Positions 1 through 8,506 of a DNA stretch of 64,000 bases are shown here, one piece after another. The notes beneath the pieces are model-generated. The model was given only the letters and a program-made list of their open reading frames with translations, was not told the DNA's origin and made no database searches. Within the stretch, counting starts at the first letter, position 1, and each line of letters starts with the position of its first letter. This DNA is from Chitinophagaceae bacterium DXS (lineage in GTDB: Bacteria; Bacteroidota; Bacteroidia; Chitinophagales; Chitinophagaceae), in contig CP128386.1 in NCBI GenBank assembly GCA_030345135.1, forward strand, positions 1,743,704-1,807,703. The letters run 5' to 3'. A program made the translations under genes and the position numbers.

Positions 1-150
1 CCGTCTTACCCGTCTTACCCGTCTTACCCGTCTTACCCGTCTTACCCGTCTTACCCGTCTTACCCGTCTTACCCGTCTTACCCGTCTTACCCGTCTTACC
101 CGTCTTACATGTCTTACATGTCTTACGGTCTTACTATCTTACTGTCTTAC
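1..150. repeat. 9-bp/8-bp tandem repeat array (GTCTTAC family)
   Basis: Twelve exact copies of the 9-mer ccgtcttac fill 1-108, then two of atgtcttac (109-126), then degenerate 8-mers ending in tcttac up to about 150. The array begins at the window edge and may extend left. It overlaps the last codons and stop of the sirtuin gene on the minus strand, so the protein's C-terminus is encoded by repeat. A related but shuffled array lies at 27587-27645, directly after the stop of another minus-strand gene. There are no unique spacers, so this is not a CRISPR. Confidence 0.95.
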
Positions 151-837
151 TATCTTCCTCAACATCTCTTTCAACTCTTCTATCCCTTCCGTTGCAGATT
201 TTTCGATGGACGTAAGATTGTACAATGATGATGTATAAGGGATTTTCTTGTCAAGAATGAATTTAGGAATTCGCCATGGTGCATAGTTAACCAGTCCTGC
301 AGCAGGATAAACCACAAGAGACGTTCCTACAACAACAAACAGATCTGCACCGCGGGTTACCATCGCGGCTTCTTCTATCATTGGCACCGGTTCTTCAAAC
401 CAAACAATTGCCGGTCGCAATTGACGGCCATCAGCAGCCACATCCCCTATTTTGATGTCATCTCTTATATCGTAAGTCACACTTTCATCCAACTCACTTC
501 TCATTTTAAAGATCTCTCCGTGCAGATGCAATACTTTTTCGCTCCCGCCGCGCTCATGCAGGTCGTCAATATTTTGGGTAATTATATGTACATCAAAATC
601 ATTCTGCAGTTCCGCCAATCCCTTATGAGCAGCATTGGGGTTCGCTTTGGCCACTTCTCTCCTCCTGTAATTGTAAAACTCCAGCACCAGCTGAGGATTT
701 TTGCGCCATGCCCCGGGCGTTGCAACATCTTCAATATCATAGCCTTCCCATAATCCATCGCTATCTCTAAACGTTTTAAGCCCGCTTTCTGCGCTTATTC
801 CTGCGCCGGTAAGCACTACCAGTTTCTTTTTTGACAT
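139..837 (-). CDS. Sir2-family NAD-dependent protein deacylase (class III sirtuin, zinc-less)
   Basis: 232 aa. The N-terminal GAGISAESGLKTFRD is the NAD-binding signature. TQNIDDLHERGG (about 89-100) and LHGE (about 105-108) supply the catalytic core and the catalytic His. The pair of Tyr and Arg in YNYRRR (about 55-60) matches class III (SIRT5/CobB-like) enzymes that remove succinyl or other acidic acyl groups from lysine. The segment after LHGE, where most sirtuins carry four zinc Cys, has no Cys at all; I believe this is common in Bacteroidota sirtuins. The stop codon lies inside the 8/9-bp repeat array, and residues RKIVRQ are repeat-encoded. The gene diverges from the subtilase gene, so 838-1096 should hold both promoters. 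Confidence 0.9.
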   Translation of the reverse strand: MSKKKLVVLTGAGISAESGLKTFRDSDGLWEGYDIEDVATPGAWRKNPQLVLEFYNYRRREVAKANPNAAHKGLAELQNDFDVHIITQNIDDLHERGGSEKVLHLHGEIFKMRSELDESVTYDIRDDIKIGDVAADGRQLRPAIVWFEEPVPMIEEAAMVTRGADLFVVVGTSLVVYPAAGLVNYAPWRIPKFILDKKIPYTSSLYNLTSIEKSATEGIEELKEMLRKIVRQ

Positions 838-1096
838 ATAGTAAAATTAGCATATTTGCGATAGATAGCAGTCACCTTAAAAGTGGCTAAGCCAGCTTAA
901 ACCTTGCTGCTCATTTTTTTCATTTTTCCAAACAAACTGTATATTGTGTTAATTTGACAATTTAAAAAGCTGGCGCGGCTTTTTATCTTTTTTTAATAAG
1001 ACTGATTTTAATATAAGAATTTCATAAAATTGCCATTTGATATGCCTGTTTTGGAAGTCAATTTCGCAATTTTGTATATTCTTCCAACAAAGACAC

Positions 1097-2806
1097 ATGA
1101 TGAGGACCTGGTTAATACAGCTTTCGCTTGTTTGCTTTATAGTCACAATAAGCTCTTCCGGATATTCACAGGCCGAACTCAAAGGCTGGCACCTGCTTGA
1201 TCCTCAAAAAGATACTTTCTATGGCATAAGTATTGACAAAACCTACGGCTTTTTAAAAGGCAAGACTTTTCAACCTATTATAGTTGGAGTAATAGATTCG
1301 GGTGTCGATACAACGCACGAAGATCTCAAAAATGTTCTGTGGCACAATACAAAAGAGATTCCCAACAATGGTATTGATGATGATGGCAATGGTTATGTAG
1401 ACGATTATTACGGCTGGAATTTTCTTGGTAACAAAGAAGGCAGCAATCTTAAAAAAGATGTTGATGAAAGAACGCGTGTATACTATCGTTTCAAAAATAA
1501 ATTCTCCGGAAAAAGCATAGATGAAGATACACTTGGTGCTTACGAAAAACACCAGTACCAGCTTTGGCAACAAGCTGCAAAAGAAATTAACTCCAGCTCC
1601 GATGAACAGGTGGAAGTAATGCTTCTTGATGTTACGCTGAAAGCTTTGAAGAAGCATGACAAAGTGTTGCGTGATGAAATGAAGAAAGATGAATTCAGCT
1701 ACAGGGATGTTGAAGATTTTGAAGCATCCAACAACAAAGCACGCCAGGCAAAGATGGGTTATCTTACCTGCATGAAAATGCTTGGTTTTGAAGCTGATGA
1801 AAAAAACACAACCATTATTAGCGAGCTTTCTGATTATGTAGAAAACAAGAAAGAAGCCGCTGACGCAAAAACAAATGCACCACCCGATTACAGGGCGCAG
1901 ATAATTGGAGACGATTATTTCAATATCAATGATAAATACTATGGCAACGCGGATGTAATGGGCCCAAGTCCTTTACATGGCACACACGTTTCAGGTATTA
2001 TTGCAGCACAGCGCGACAATAATCTGGGCGCACAGGGTGTGGCTGATCATGTGAAAATAATGATGGTGAGAGCGATTCCCGATGGGGATGAATATGATAA
2101 AGATGTGGCACTGGCGATAAAATATGCAGTGGACAATGGTGCGAGGGTTATCAATATGAGTTTTGGTAAAAGCTTCTCGCCCGAGAAAAAATGGGTTGAT
2201 GAAGCCATTCATTATGCTGAAACAAAAGACGTATTGATCGTACACGCTTCGGGTAATGAATCCACTAATATTGACGAGAAAACGAACTATCCCAACAACG
2301 AATTACTGGAGTTCAGAAGCAAAGCGTCCAATTTCATTAATGTTGGAGCCAGTGGCGATCCCAAAGTTGCAGACGGCAAAATAATTGCAGATTTTAGCAA
2401 CTACGGCAAAAACAATGTTGATGTATTTGCACCAGGCGTTAAGATCTATTCCACTTTACCCGGCGGCCATGAATACGGCTTCTTAAAGGGAACAAGTATG
2501 GCCGCACCGGTTGTTACGGGTATTGCAGCTATTATAAGATCTTACTATCCTGACCTCACCGCAAAACAGGTAAAATACATTATTGAAAAATCAGCTATTC
2601 CTCTTTCTGATACTTCAACCCAATTATTTATACCAGGAACCAAAGAAAAAGCCTGCATGGACGATCTGTGCCAGACCGGCGGGTTTGTAAATGCTTACGC
2701 AGCTATAAAGCTTGCCGCCGCATTGCAGGAACAAATTGACCTGGCAAAGAGGCCGATTGACAAACTACCCAAAACCACTATTAAGAACGCACGGGTAAAA
2801 GATTAA
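1097..2806 (+). CDS. Secreted S8 subtilisin-family serine peptidase
   Basis: 569 aa from the ATG at 1097. An in-frame start 60 nt upstream would add a tail before the signal peptide, so I prefer 1097 (or the adjacent ATG at 1100). The N-terminus is a signal peptide ending near SSSGYSQ. The catalytic triad is visible: Asp67 in VIDSGVD, His294 in HGTHVSG and Ser467 in GTSMAAP, with the oxyanion Asn in ASGNE. The Asp-His distance of about 225 residues is far longer than in subtilisin; a charged insert (about 100-285) fills it, as in other Bacteroidota S8 peptidases. No C-terminal sorting domain is seen, so the product is probably periplasmic or released. The DinB-like gene follows after 33 nt. 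Confidence 0.9.
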   Translation: MMRTWLIQLSLVCFIVTISSSGYSQAELKGWHLLDPQKDTFYGISIDKTYGFLKGKTFQPIIVGVIDSGVDTTHEDLKNVLWHNTKEIPNNGIDDDGNGYVDDYYGWNFLGNKEGSNLKKDVDERTRVYYRFKNKFSGKSIDEDTLGAYEKHQYQLWQQAAKEINSSSDEQVEVMLLDVTLKALKKHDKVLRDEMKKDEFSYRDVEDFEASNNKARQAKMGYLTCMKMLGFEADEKNTTIISELSDYVENKKEAADAKTNAPPDYRAQIIGDDYFNINDKYYGNADVMGPSPLHGTHVSGIIAAQRDNNLGAQGVADHVKIMMVRAIPDGDEYDKDVALAIKYAVDNGARVINMSFGKSFSPEKKWVDEAIHYAETKDVLIVHASGNESTNIDEKTNYPNNELLEFRSKASNFINVGASGDPKVADGKIIADFSNYGKNNVDVFAPGVKIYSTLPGGHEYGFLKGTSMAAPVVTGIAAIIRSYYPDLTAKQVKYIIEKSAIPLSDTSTQLFIPGTKEKACMDDLCQTGGFVNAYAAIKLAAALQEQIDLAKRPIDKLPKTTIKNARVKD

Positions 2807-2839
2807 TGCTAACCAGCATAAAGACTAAAACTAATTTCC

Positions 2840-3349
2840 ATGGCAAGGCCAACAGCATCAGATCATGCTCCTTACTTTGATAAATATATCAGCAAAGTGA
2901 AAGGTGACACAATTCAGGAAGCTATAAAAAATCACGCGTCCGCAATGCTTGACTTTTATCTTAATCTTCCGGAAGACAGAGCCGATTACGCATATGCTGA
3001 AAATAAATGGACGCTGAAAGAAGTATTGCAACACATTATCGATGCTGAAAGAGTTTTCGGGTATCGGATATTGCGTATTGCAAGAAAAGATGCCACCCCG
3101 CTTGCATCTTTTGACGAGAATGCATTTGCCGCTAATTCAGGCGCGGACGGGAGAACATTTCAATCAATAAAAGATGAATTTGCCGCGGTAAGGCTGGCCA
3201 CCGATCTTCTGCTCTCTTCTCTCACCGAAGACCAGCTTCAAAACCAGGGAACTGCAAGCAATAATCCTGCAACCGCAAATGCATTCGCATTCATTACTTA
3301 CGGACATTTGTTACATCACAAGGAAATCATTGAAGAGCGTTATTTGTAG
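2840..3349 (+). CDS. DinB-superfamily protein
   Basis: 169 aa. Four-helix-bundle DinB/YfiT-like protein. WTLKEVLQHIIDAER (about 55-69) carries the first metal-ligand His, and the final helix LLHHKEIIEERYL carries the C-terminal His pair typical of the DinB_2 fold. Members are metal-dependent thiol or glutathione transferases or stress-linked proteins of unknown substrate, so no reaction can be assigned. It lies 33 nt after the subtilase on the same strand and may be co-transcribed. There is no signal peptide; it is cytoplasmic. Confidence 0.8.
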   Translation: MARPTASDHAPYFDKYISKVKGDTIQEAIKNHASAMLDFYLNLPEDRADYAYAENKWTLKEVLQHIIDAERVFGYRILRIARKDATPLASFDENAFAANSGADGRTFQSIKDEFAAVRLATDLLLSSLTEDQLQNQGTASNNPATANAFAFITYGHLLHHKEIIEERYL

Positions 3350-3400
3350 CATCTTTCACTGCACAATGTATTTTTTACATTATATATTTCATACAATGAC

Positions 3401-3438
3401 ACAAATCAGAATTTGTTTGTGACAATTGCTTATTTTTG
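3401..3438 (+). promoter_or_regulatory. Inverted repeat and -7-like box upstream of pfkA
   Basis: The 176-nt gap before pfkA is very A+T-rich. It holds the perfect inverted repeat acaaat-caga-atttgt (3401-3416) and then tatttttg at 3431-3438, which fits the Bacteroidota -7 consensus TAnnTTTG. The nearest TTTG upstream is at 3412, somewhat closer than the usual -33 spacing, so the promoter call is tentative. The inverted repeat overlaps where a -33 box would lie, as an operator might. Confidence 0.3.
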
Positions 3439-3525
3439 GCACTCATTAAATGAAATTCAATAATTTTTAATGAATCTATATCCTTAATAAAAACTATTTA
3501 ATGAGATAATTCGATTTCCAAAAAA

Positions 3526-4509
3526 ATGTCAAAGAAAGTAACTAAAATTGCCGTATTAACTTCAGGAGGAGATGCTCCTGGAATGAATGCCGCCATCAGA
3601 GCCGTAGTAAGAACAGGTATATATTATGGATTGGAAGTATATGGAGTTGTAAGAGGCTATAATGGAATGATTGAAGATGATATCTTCAAAATGGATTCCC
3701 GCTCAGTAGCAAACATCATACAACGCGGAGGTACCATTTTAAAAACAGCAAGAAGTAAAGAGTTCATGAGTCCTGAAGGCCGTCAAAAGGCTTACGCTAA
3801 TCTGATTAAGAGAGGCATTGACGGACTAGTGGTGGTTGGTGGCAACGGAAGTTTTACTGGCGCGCTGAAACTGCATGAGGAATTCGGACTCCCCTGTGTA
3901 GGGATACCCGGAACGATTGACAAAGATTTATACGGAACTGATTTCACCATAGGCTTTGATACTGCAGTAAATACTGCGGTGGAAGCCATCGACAAAATCC
4001 GCGACACCGCAGACGCTCATGACAGACTCTTCATTGTTGAAGTTATGGGTCGCGACGCAGGTTATATAGCACTACATAGCGGCATTGCCACCGGTGCTGA
4101 ACATATTCTTATTCCTGAAGAAGACACCAGCGTTGAAGAAGTTATTGCAGGTTTGTCGGAAAAAGAAAAAAGAAAAAAACTGGTTAACCTGATTGTGGTT
4201 GCAGAAGGACACAAATCCGGCGGCGCTAACCACATTGCAGAAATTGTAAAACAGCAATTACCCAATCTGGATACCAAAGTAACAATACTCGGACACCTTC
4301 AAAGAGGTGGTTCTCCAAGTTGTATTGACAGGCTCATCGCAAGCCGCATGGGGTATCACGCTGTTGAAAGCTTATTGCAAGGTCGTCACAATGTAATGGT
4401 TGGAATTCTGGATAATGCCATGAAATACACACCGCTCGAAATAGCTATCCGTGAAAAACAGAGATTTAGTGACGAATGGCTGAAAATTGTAAAAATCCTT
4501 GCGAGTTAA
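3526..4509 (+). CDS. pfkA: 6-phosphofructokinase
   Basis: 327 aa, usual length for bacterial PfkA. It phosphorylates fructose 6-phosphate in glycolysis. SGGDAPGMNAAIRAVVR is the N-terminal nucleotide loop, PGTIDKDLYGTD carries the catalytic Asp, MGRDAGYIAL and LGHLQRGGSPS line the sugar and effector sites. Oddity: the ATP/Mg motif reads GGNGS (about residue 103) where E. coli has GGDGS, with the codon aac. The Gly that favours ATP over pyrophosphate is kept. pyk follows 23 nt downstream, forming an operon of two irreversible glycolytic steps. Confidence 0.95.
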   Translation: MSKKVTKIAVLTSGGDAPGMNAAIRAVVRTGIYYGLEVYGVVRGYNGMIEDDIFKMDSRSVANIIQRGGTILKTARSKEFMSPEGRQKAYANLIKRGIDGLVVVGGNGSFTGALKLHEEFGLPCVGIPGTIDKDLYGTDFTIGFDTAVNTAVEAIDKIRDTADAHDRLFIVEVMGRDAGYIALHSGIATGAEHILIPEEDTSVEEVIAGLSEKEKRKKLVNLIVVAEGHKSGGANHIAEIVKQQLPNLDTKVTILGHLQRGGSPSCIDRLIASRMGYHAVESLLQGRHNVMVGILDNAMKYTPLEIAIREKQRFSDEWLKIVKILAS

Positions 4510-4532
4510 TCTTCTATTAAAGTAAAAAACTT

Positions 4533-6029
4533 ATGTCAAAAGACATCACCAAGTATCTGCATGCCGAAATGGACAAGGAAGCAGGTCTTCAACACACATT
4601 TCACAGGACCAAGATTGTGGCCACCGTTGGTCCGGCTTGCGACACCTATGACAAATTACTGGAACTGGTAAAAGCAGGCGTGAATGTTTTTCGCTTGAAC
4701 TTTTCACACGGTTCACACGAAAACAAAGCTGAAATTATCCAGCACATTCGTAAGATAAACAGTACTGAACCTTACAATATTGCCATCCTTGCCGATTTGC
4801 AGGGACCTAAATTGCGCGTTGGAGAAATTGAAAATGGCGCCTTGCCAATTGCAAAGGGCGACATTCTTACTTTCACTTCAACAGAAAAGGTTGTAGGAAC
4901 TAAAGAAAAGATCTATGTTTCTTATCCTAACCTGCACGAAGATGTTGCAGTAGGAAACAAAATATTGATTGACGACGGTAAGATTGAAGTTGTTGTTGTT
5001 GAAATTGACAAAACAACCGGCGACGTAAAAGTTGTGGTTACTTACGGAGGTACATTGCTGCCAAAGAAAGGAGTTAACCTGCCTGATACGAAGATCTCCC
5101 TGCCAGCGATGACCGAAAAGGATATCATTGATTTTGAGTTCATCATGGAACAGGATCTTGACTGGTTGGCATTGTCTTTCGTAAGACAAGCAGAAGATAT
5201 CATCGATCTGAAAAGACGCGTGAATGAAAAAGGCAGCAACATCAAAGTAATGGCGAAAATTGAAATGCCTTCAGCATTGGAAGATCTTCGCAATATCATC
5301 ATTGAATCTGATGGTGTGATGGTTGCACGTGGTGACCTGGGTGTTGAACTTCCTGTGGAAAAGGTTCCGATGGCACAGCGCGACATCATCCGTAAATGTC
5401 TGCACCGCGGTAAACCTGTAATCGTTGCTACCCAGATGATGGAGAGTATGATTGACAGGGTTAAACCTAACCGTAGTGAAATTACAGACGTGGCCAACGC
5501 TGTATTGGAGGGAGCTGATGCTGTTATGCTGAGTGGTGAAACTGCTACAGGTAATCACCCTGCACTGGTGGTTGAAACCATGTGCAAGATCATTAAAGAA
5601 GTTGAACGCACTGAATATCGTTATAACCGTGAAGAAGATTTGAAGCCACAGCCAAAGTCTCCTTCATTCCTGAGTGATGCCATTTGCTACAATGCGTGTA
5701 AAATAGCCAGGGACCTTAGCGCTGATGCTTTAATAGGTATGACCCAAAGTGGTTATACAGGATTTGTGCTGAGCAGTTACAGGCCGAAATCACCATTGTA
5801 TGTTTTCACCAAAAAGAAAAAGCTGGTTAACCAGTTAAGCCTCAGCTGGGGCGTACGTGCCTTCTATTACGATGAAGAAGAAAGTCTTGATGATATCATC
5901 TTCGACCAGATCAACATCCTGAAAGAAAGAGGATTTGTAAAAGCAAATGATGTGGTGGTAAACACAGGTAGCACACCTATTAACCTGCATCTTCCGACAA
6001 ATACGCTTAAAGTAACAAAGGTTGAATAA
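4533..6029 (+). CDS. pyk: Pyruvate kinase
   Basis: 498 aa. Converts phosphoenolpyruvate and ADP to pyruvate and ATP. Visible hallmarks are TKIVATVGPA (start of the barrel), FRLNFSHGSH, DLQGPKLRVG, the catalytic-lysine strand VMAKIEMPSAL, the RGDLGVELP motif, and ATQMMESM followed by EITDVANAVLEGADAVMLSGETA. The N-terminus has about 20 extra residues before the conserved core. It is co-transcribed with pfkA and followed by a strong terminator. Confidence 0.96.
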   Translation: MSKDITKYLHAEMDKEAGLQHTFHRTKIVATVGPACDTYDKLLELVKAGVNVFRLNFSHGSHENKAEIIQHIRKINSTEPYNIAILADLQGPKLRVGEIENGALPIAKGDILTFTSTEKVVGTKEKIYVSYPNLHEDVAVGNKILIDDGKIEVVVVEIDKTTGDVKVVVTYGGTLLPKKGVNLPDTKISLPAMTEKDIIDFEFIMEQDLDWLALSFVRQAEDIIDLKRRVNEKGSNIKVMAKIEMPSALEDLRNIIIESDGVMVARGDLGVELPVEKVPMAQRDIIRKCLHRGKPVIVATQMMESMIDRVKPNRSEITDVANAVLEGADAVMLSGETATGNHPALVVETMCKIIKEVERTEYRYNREEDLKPQPKSPSFLSDAICYNACKIARDLSADALIGMTQSGYTGFVLSSYRPKSPLYVFTKKKKLVNQLSLSWGVRAFYYDEEESLDDIIFDQINILKERGFVKANDVVVNTGSTPINLHLPTNTLKVTKVE

Positions 6030-6043
6030 ACTAACCGATAAGA

Positions 6044-6073
6044 AAAGCCTCCGCAAAACGGAGGCTTTCTCTT
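6044..6073 (+). terminator. Rho-independent terminator after pyk
   Basis: Perfect 10-bp stem aaagcctccg / cggaggcttt with loop caaaa, followed by a T-rich run, 14 nt after the pyk stop. Confidence 0.9.
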
Positions 6074-6118
6074 TTATATAGTAACTCAGAGAATTGTCTA
6101 TTCAATAATAGCTTTTTT

Positions 6119-6178
6119 ATGCTTTCCTGGACTCTGTGCAATTCAGTGTGCCCTCTGTGAAGCTCTGTGTAACTGTAT
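6119..6178. repeat. CTCTGTG-word degenerate repeat
   Basis: Words such as ctctgtg, cagtgtg and ctctgtgtaac recur here. They are the reverse complement of the cacagag repeat family found at 20.1, 33.0, 33.9 and 35.2 kb. The rest of the pyk to 6299 gap shows nothing else. Confidence 0.5.
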
Positions 6179-6298
6179 TATCTACTCCCTTGCCGGTGAA
6201 AACAATATTAATTACCGATCTAACTGTGAGATCTTTTCTTTTAGTTGAAGAAATAGTTACCTTAACTGCTTTTTTAAAGTTTCATTTATTATACGTCT

Positions 6299-8182
6299 AT
6301 GAGAAAATCACTTGTACTAATCCTGCTTCTGGCTGCATGTTATGCAAATGCCCAGAATGCAGACTCTATCTGGTTCAGAGAACATTACATCAAGAAAGAA
6401 TTGCAAATCCCCATGCGCGATGGTGTTAAGCTGTTCACTTCGGTATATATGCCAAAGGACACGACTGTAAAACATCCCATGCTGATGACACGCACACCGT
6501 ACTCCTGCGCACCTTACGGAGAGGATAAATGGTCTGCTATTTACAATTCTTACAAACTCGCATACCTGAAAGAAGGCTATATCATCATCACACAAGATGT
6601 ACGCGGCCGTTGGATGAGCGAGGGAGAATTTGTAGATGTGCGTCCTTTTAATCCGGCAAAAAAGACAAAAACAGATATTGACGAATCAAGCGATACCTAT
6701 GATGCTATCGACTGGTTAGTGAAAAACATTCCGGGCAACAATGGCAAAGTAGGTGTATTTGGTATTTCCTACCCCGGCTTCTACTCTACCATGGCAGCAG
6801 CAAGCAACCACCCTGCATTAAAAGCAGTGAGTCCGCAGGCACCGGTAACCAACTGGTTCATCGGAGATGACTTTCACCATAATGGTGCATTCTTTTTTTT
6901 AGATGGATTTGCCTTTTATAACTCGTTCGGAAAGCCAAGACCGCAGCCTACAACAGTAGGCCCCAAAGGATTTGAATATTATACCAAAGACAACTATAAA
7001 TTCTACCTGGAAACAGGCGCTTTGAAGAATTTTGCTAAGCTGATGGGCGACAGTATCAAGTTCTGGAAAGATCTTTACAGTCATCCTAATTATGACGATT
7101 TCTGGAAAGCGCGTGATGCAAGAAACGCGACAAAAGTGCTGGAACCAGCGATGCTTTGGGTTGGCGGAAACTTTGATGCAGAAGACAACTGGGGAGCATG
7201 GAATGCTTACCTCGCTGCTGAAAAGAACAACATAGGAAAAGCGTTCAATAAGATTGTAATGGGTCCCTGGTATCACGGACAATGGGCAAGCAAGGATGGC
7301 ACTCATTTAGGCAACGTTCGTTTTGGATCAAACACATCAGAGTGGTATCAGCAAAACATAGAGATTCCTTTCTTTAATTATTACCTGCAGGGCAAAGGAG
7401 ACATTTCTTCCATACCAGAAGCAAGTATTTTCATCACAGGTGCTAACGAGTGGAAACAATTCCAGCAATGGCCTCCTGCCGGAAAAGAAGATAAAGCGAT
7501 TTATCTGCAAGCCAATCAGCAACTGTCATGGAACAAACCTTCGGGACAGAAAAGCTTTAGTGAATATACCAGTGATCCCGGCAAGCCGGTTCCTTACACT
7601 GAAGATGTACACTTCGACAGAACAAGAGAATACATGACAGATGACCAGCGTTTTGCTGCGCGCAGACCAGATGTATTGGTATTTCAGACAGATTCATTAA
7701 CAGAAGACGTTACGGTTACAGGTAATGTTGTTGCGGATCTGTTTACCAGCATTTCTACAACCGATGCCGACTTTGTAGTAAAACTGATCGATGTGTTCCC
7801 CGACAATTTTGCTTACGGCGATGAAGAACCGCAGCAACGCAAAACTGCTCCTAAAAGCTACACCATGAGCGGCTACCAGATGCTGGTTCATGGCGAAGTA
7901 TTCAGAGGCCGTTTCCGCAATAGCTTTGAAAAACCGGTTGCATTTACACCCGGCAAGGTTGAAAATGTAAAGTACAAGTTGGGGGATGTTGCACACACGT
8001 TCAAAAAAGGCCACCGCATAATGGTGCAGATCCAAAGCACATGGTTCCCGTTGGTTGACAGAAACCCTCAACAGTTTGTCGACATCTACCATTGCGATGA
8101 CAAAGACTTCATTAAAAGCGATATCAAAATATTTCATGATGGTGTGAATGCCAGCAAGATCATTCTGCCAGTGCTGAAATAG
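6299..8182 (+). CDS. Secreted CocE/NonD-family hydrolase (X-Pro dipeptidyl-peptidase S15-like)
   Basis: 627 aa. The signal peptide ends near CYANAQ. The alpha/beta-hydrolase core (about 30-340) has the nucleophile Ser157 in FGISYPG, an acid in GGNFDAEDNWG and His in PWYHGQW. The C-terminal jelly-roll (about 400-627) matches the X-Pro_C domain. Relatives cleave X-Pro dipeptides or acyl/ester bonds such as those of cocaine or glutaryl-cephalosporin, so the substrate cannot be read from sequence. It is monocistronic: a terminator lies on each side. Confidence 0.88.
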   Translation: MRKSLVLILLLAACYANAQNADSIWFREHYIKKELQIPMRDGVKLFTSVYMPKDTTVKHPMLMTRTPYSCAPYGEDKWSAIYNSYKLAYLKEGYIIITQDVRGRWMSEGEFVDVRPFNPAKKTKTDIDESSDTYDAIDWLVKNIPGNNGKVGVFGISYPGFYSTMAAASNHPALKAVSPQAPVTNWFIGDDFHHNGAFFFLDGFAFYNSFGKPRPQPTTVGPKGFEYYTKDNYKFYLETGALKNFAKLMGDSIKFWKDLYSHPNYDDFWKARDARNATKVLEPAMLWVGGNFDAEDNWGAWNAYLAAEKNNIGKAFNKIVMGPWYHGQWASKDGTHLGNVRFGSNTSEWYQQNIEIPFFNYYLQGKGDISSIPEASIFITGANEWKQFQQWPPAGKEDKAIYLQANQQLSWNKPSGQKSFSEYTSDPGKPVPYTEDVHFDRTREYMTDDQRFAARRPDVLVFQTDSLTEDVTVTGNVVADLFTSISTTDADFVVKLIDVFPDNFAYGDEEPQQRKTAPKSYTMSGYQMLVHGEVFRGRFRNSFEKPVAFTPGKVENVKYKLGDVAHTFKKGHRIMVQIQSTWFPLVDRNPQQFVDIYHCDDKDFIKSDIKIFHDGVNASKIILPVLK

Positions 8183-8193
8183 CTGTGAGCGGG

Positions 8194-8454
8194 CAGGTAT
8201 CAGGTGTCAGGTATGAGGTATAAGGCTTGAGGCCTGATGTTATGCGTCCTTAAGAAAACTGCATTAACCTGATAAAGGTGTTTAAAAAGCCATTTTGCAA
8301 ATTAAGCAAAATGGCTTTTTATTTCGGTTTAACAAATTGTCAGGATACCTTACATCTTATGCCTTATACCTACGTTAGACGTTATACTCTTAACCTGAAA
8401 CCTGATACCTGACACCTGATACCCAAAGCTAAAAGCTGACAGCCCATAGCTATT
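8194..8454. repeat. Composite repeat between the hydrolase gene and hsdR
   Basis: After the hydrolase stop comes a sense block of ggtatcaggtgtcaggtat words (8194-8230), then a terminator (8284-8320), then the reverse-complement block cctgatacctgacacctg (about 8396-8424) and agctaaaagctgacagc words (to 8454). The order terminator, ACCTGATACC words, AGCT words is repeated after hsdM (18130-18320). A similar word array without the terminator lies at 23859-24077. This accounts for the 324-nt gap. Confidence 0.85.
8284..8320 (+). terminator. Terminator after the CocE-like gene
   Basis: Perfect 15-bp stem (8284-8298 with 8306-8320), loop aaattaa. The stem ends in five A and five T, so it can work in both directions. 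The core aaaagccattttgc is nearly identical to the terminator after hsdM. Confidence 0.9.
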
Positions 8455-8506
8455 TTTGCTCATTTCCCACTAAACCTTTACTTTAGCCATTCTTAACCTC
8501 TAGGCT

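Noticed and set aside
1-150. CRISPR-like tandem array at the left edge
   Set aside because: Units are 8-9 bp with no spacers and no cas genes anywhere in the window.
6136-6429. Short frame before the CocE-like gene
   Set aside because: Covers repeat words and then overlaps the real gene in another frame.
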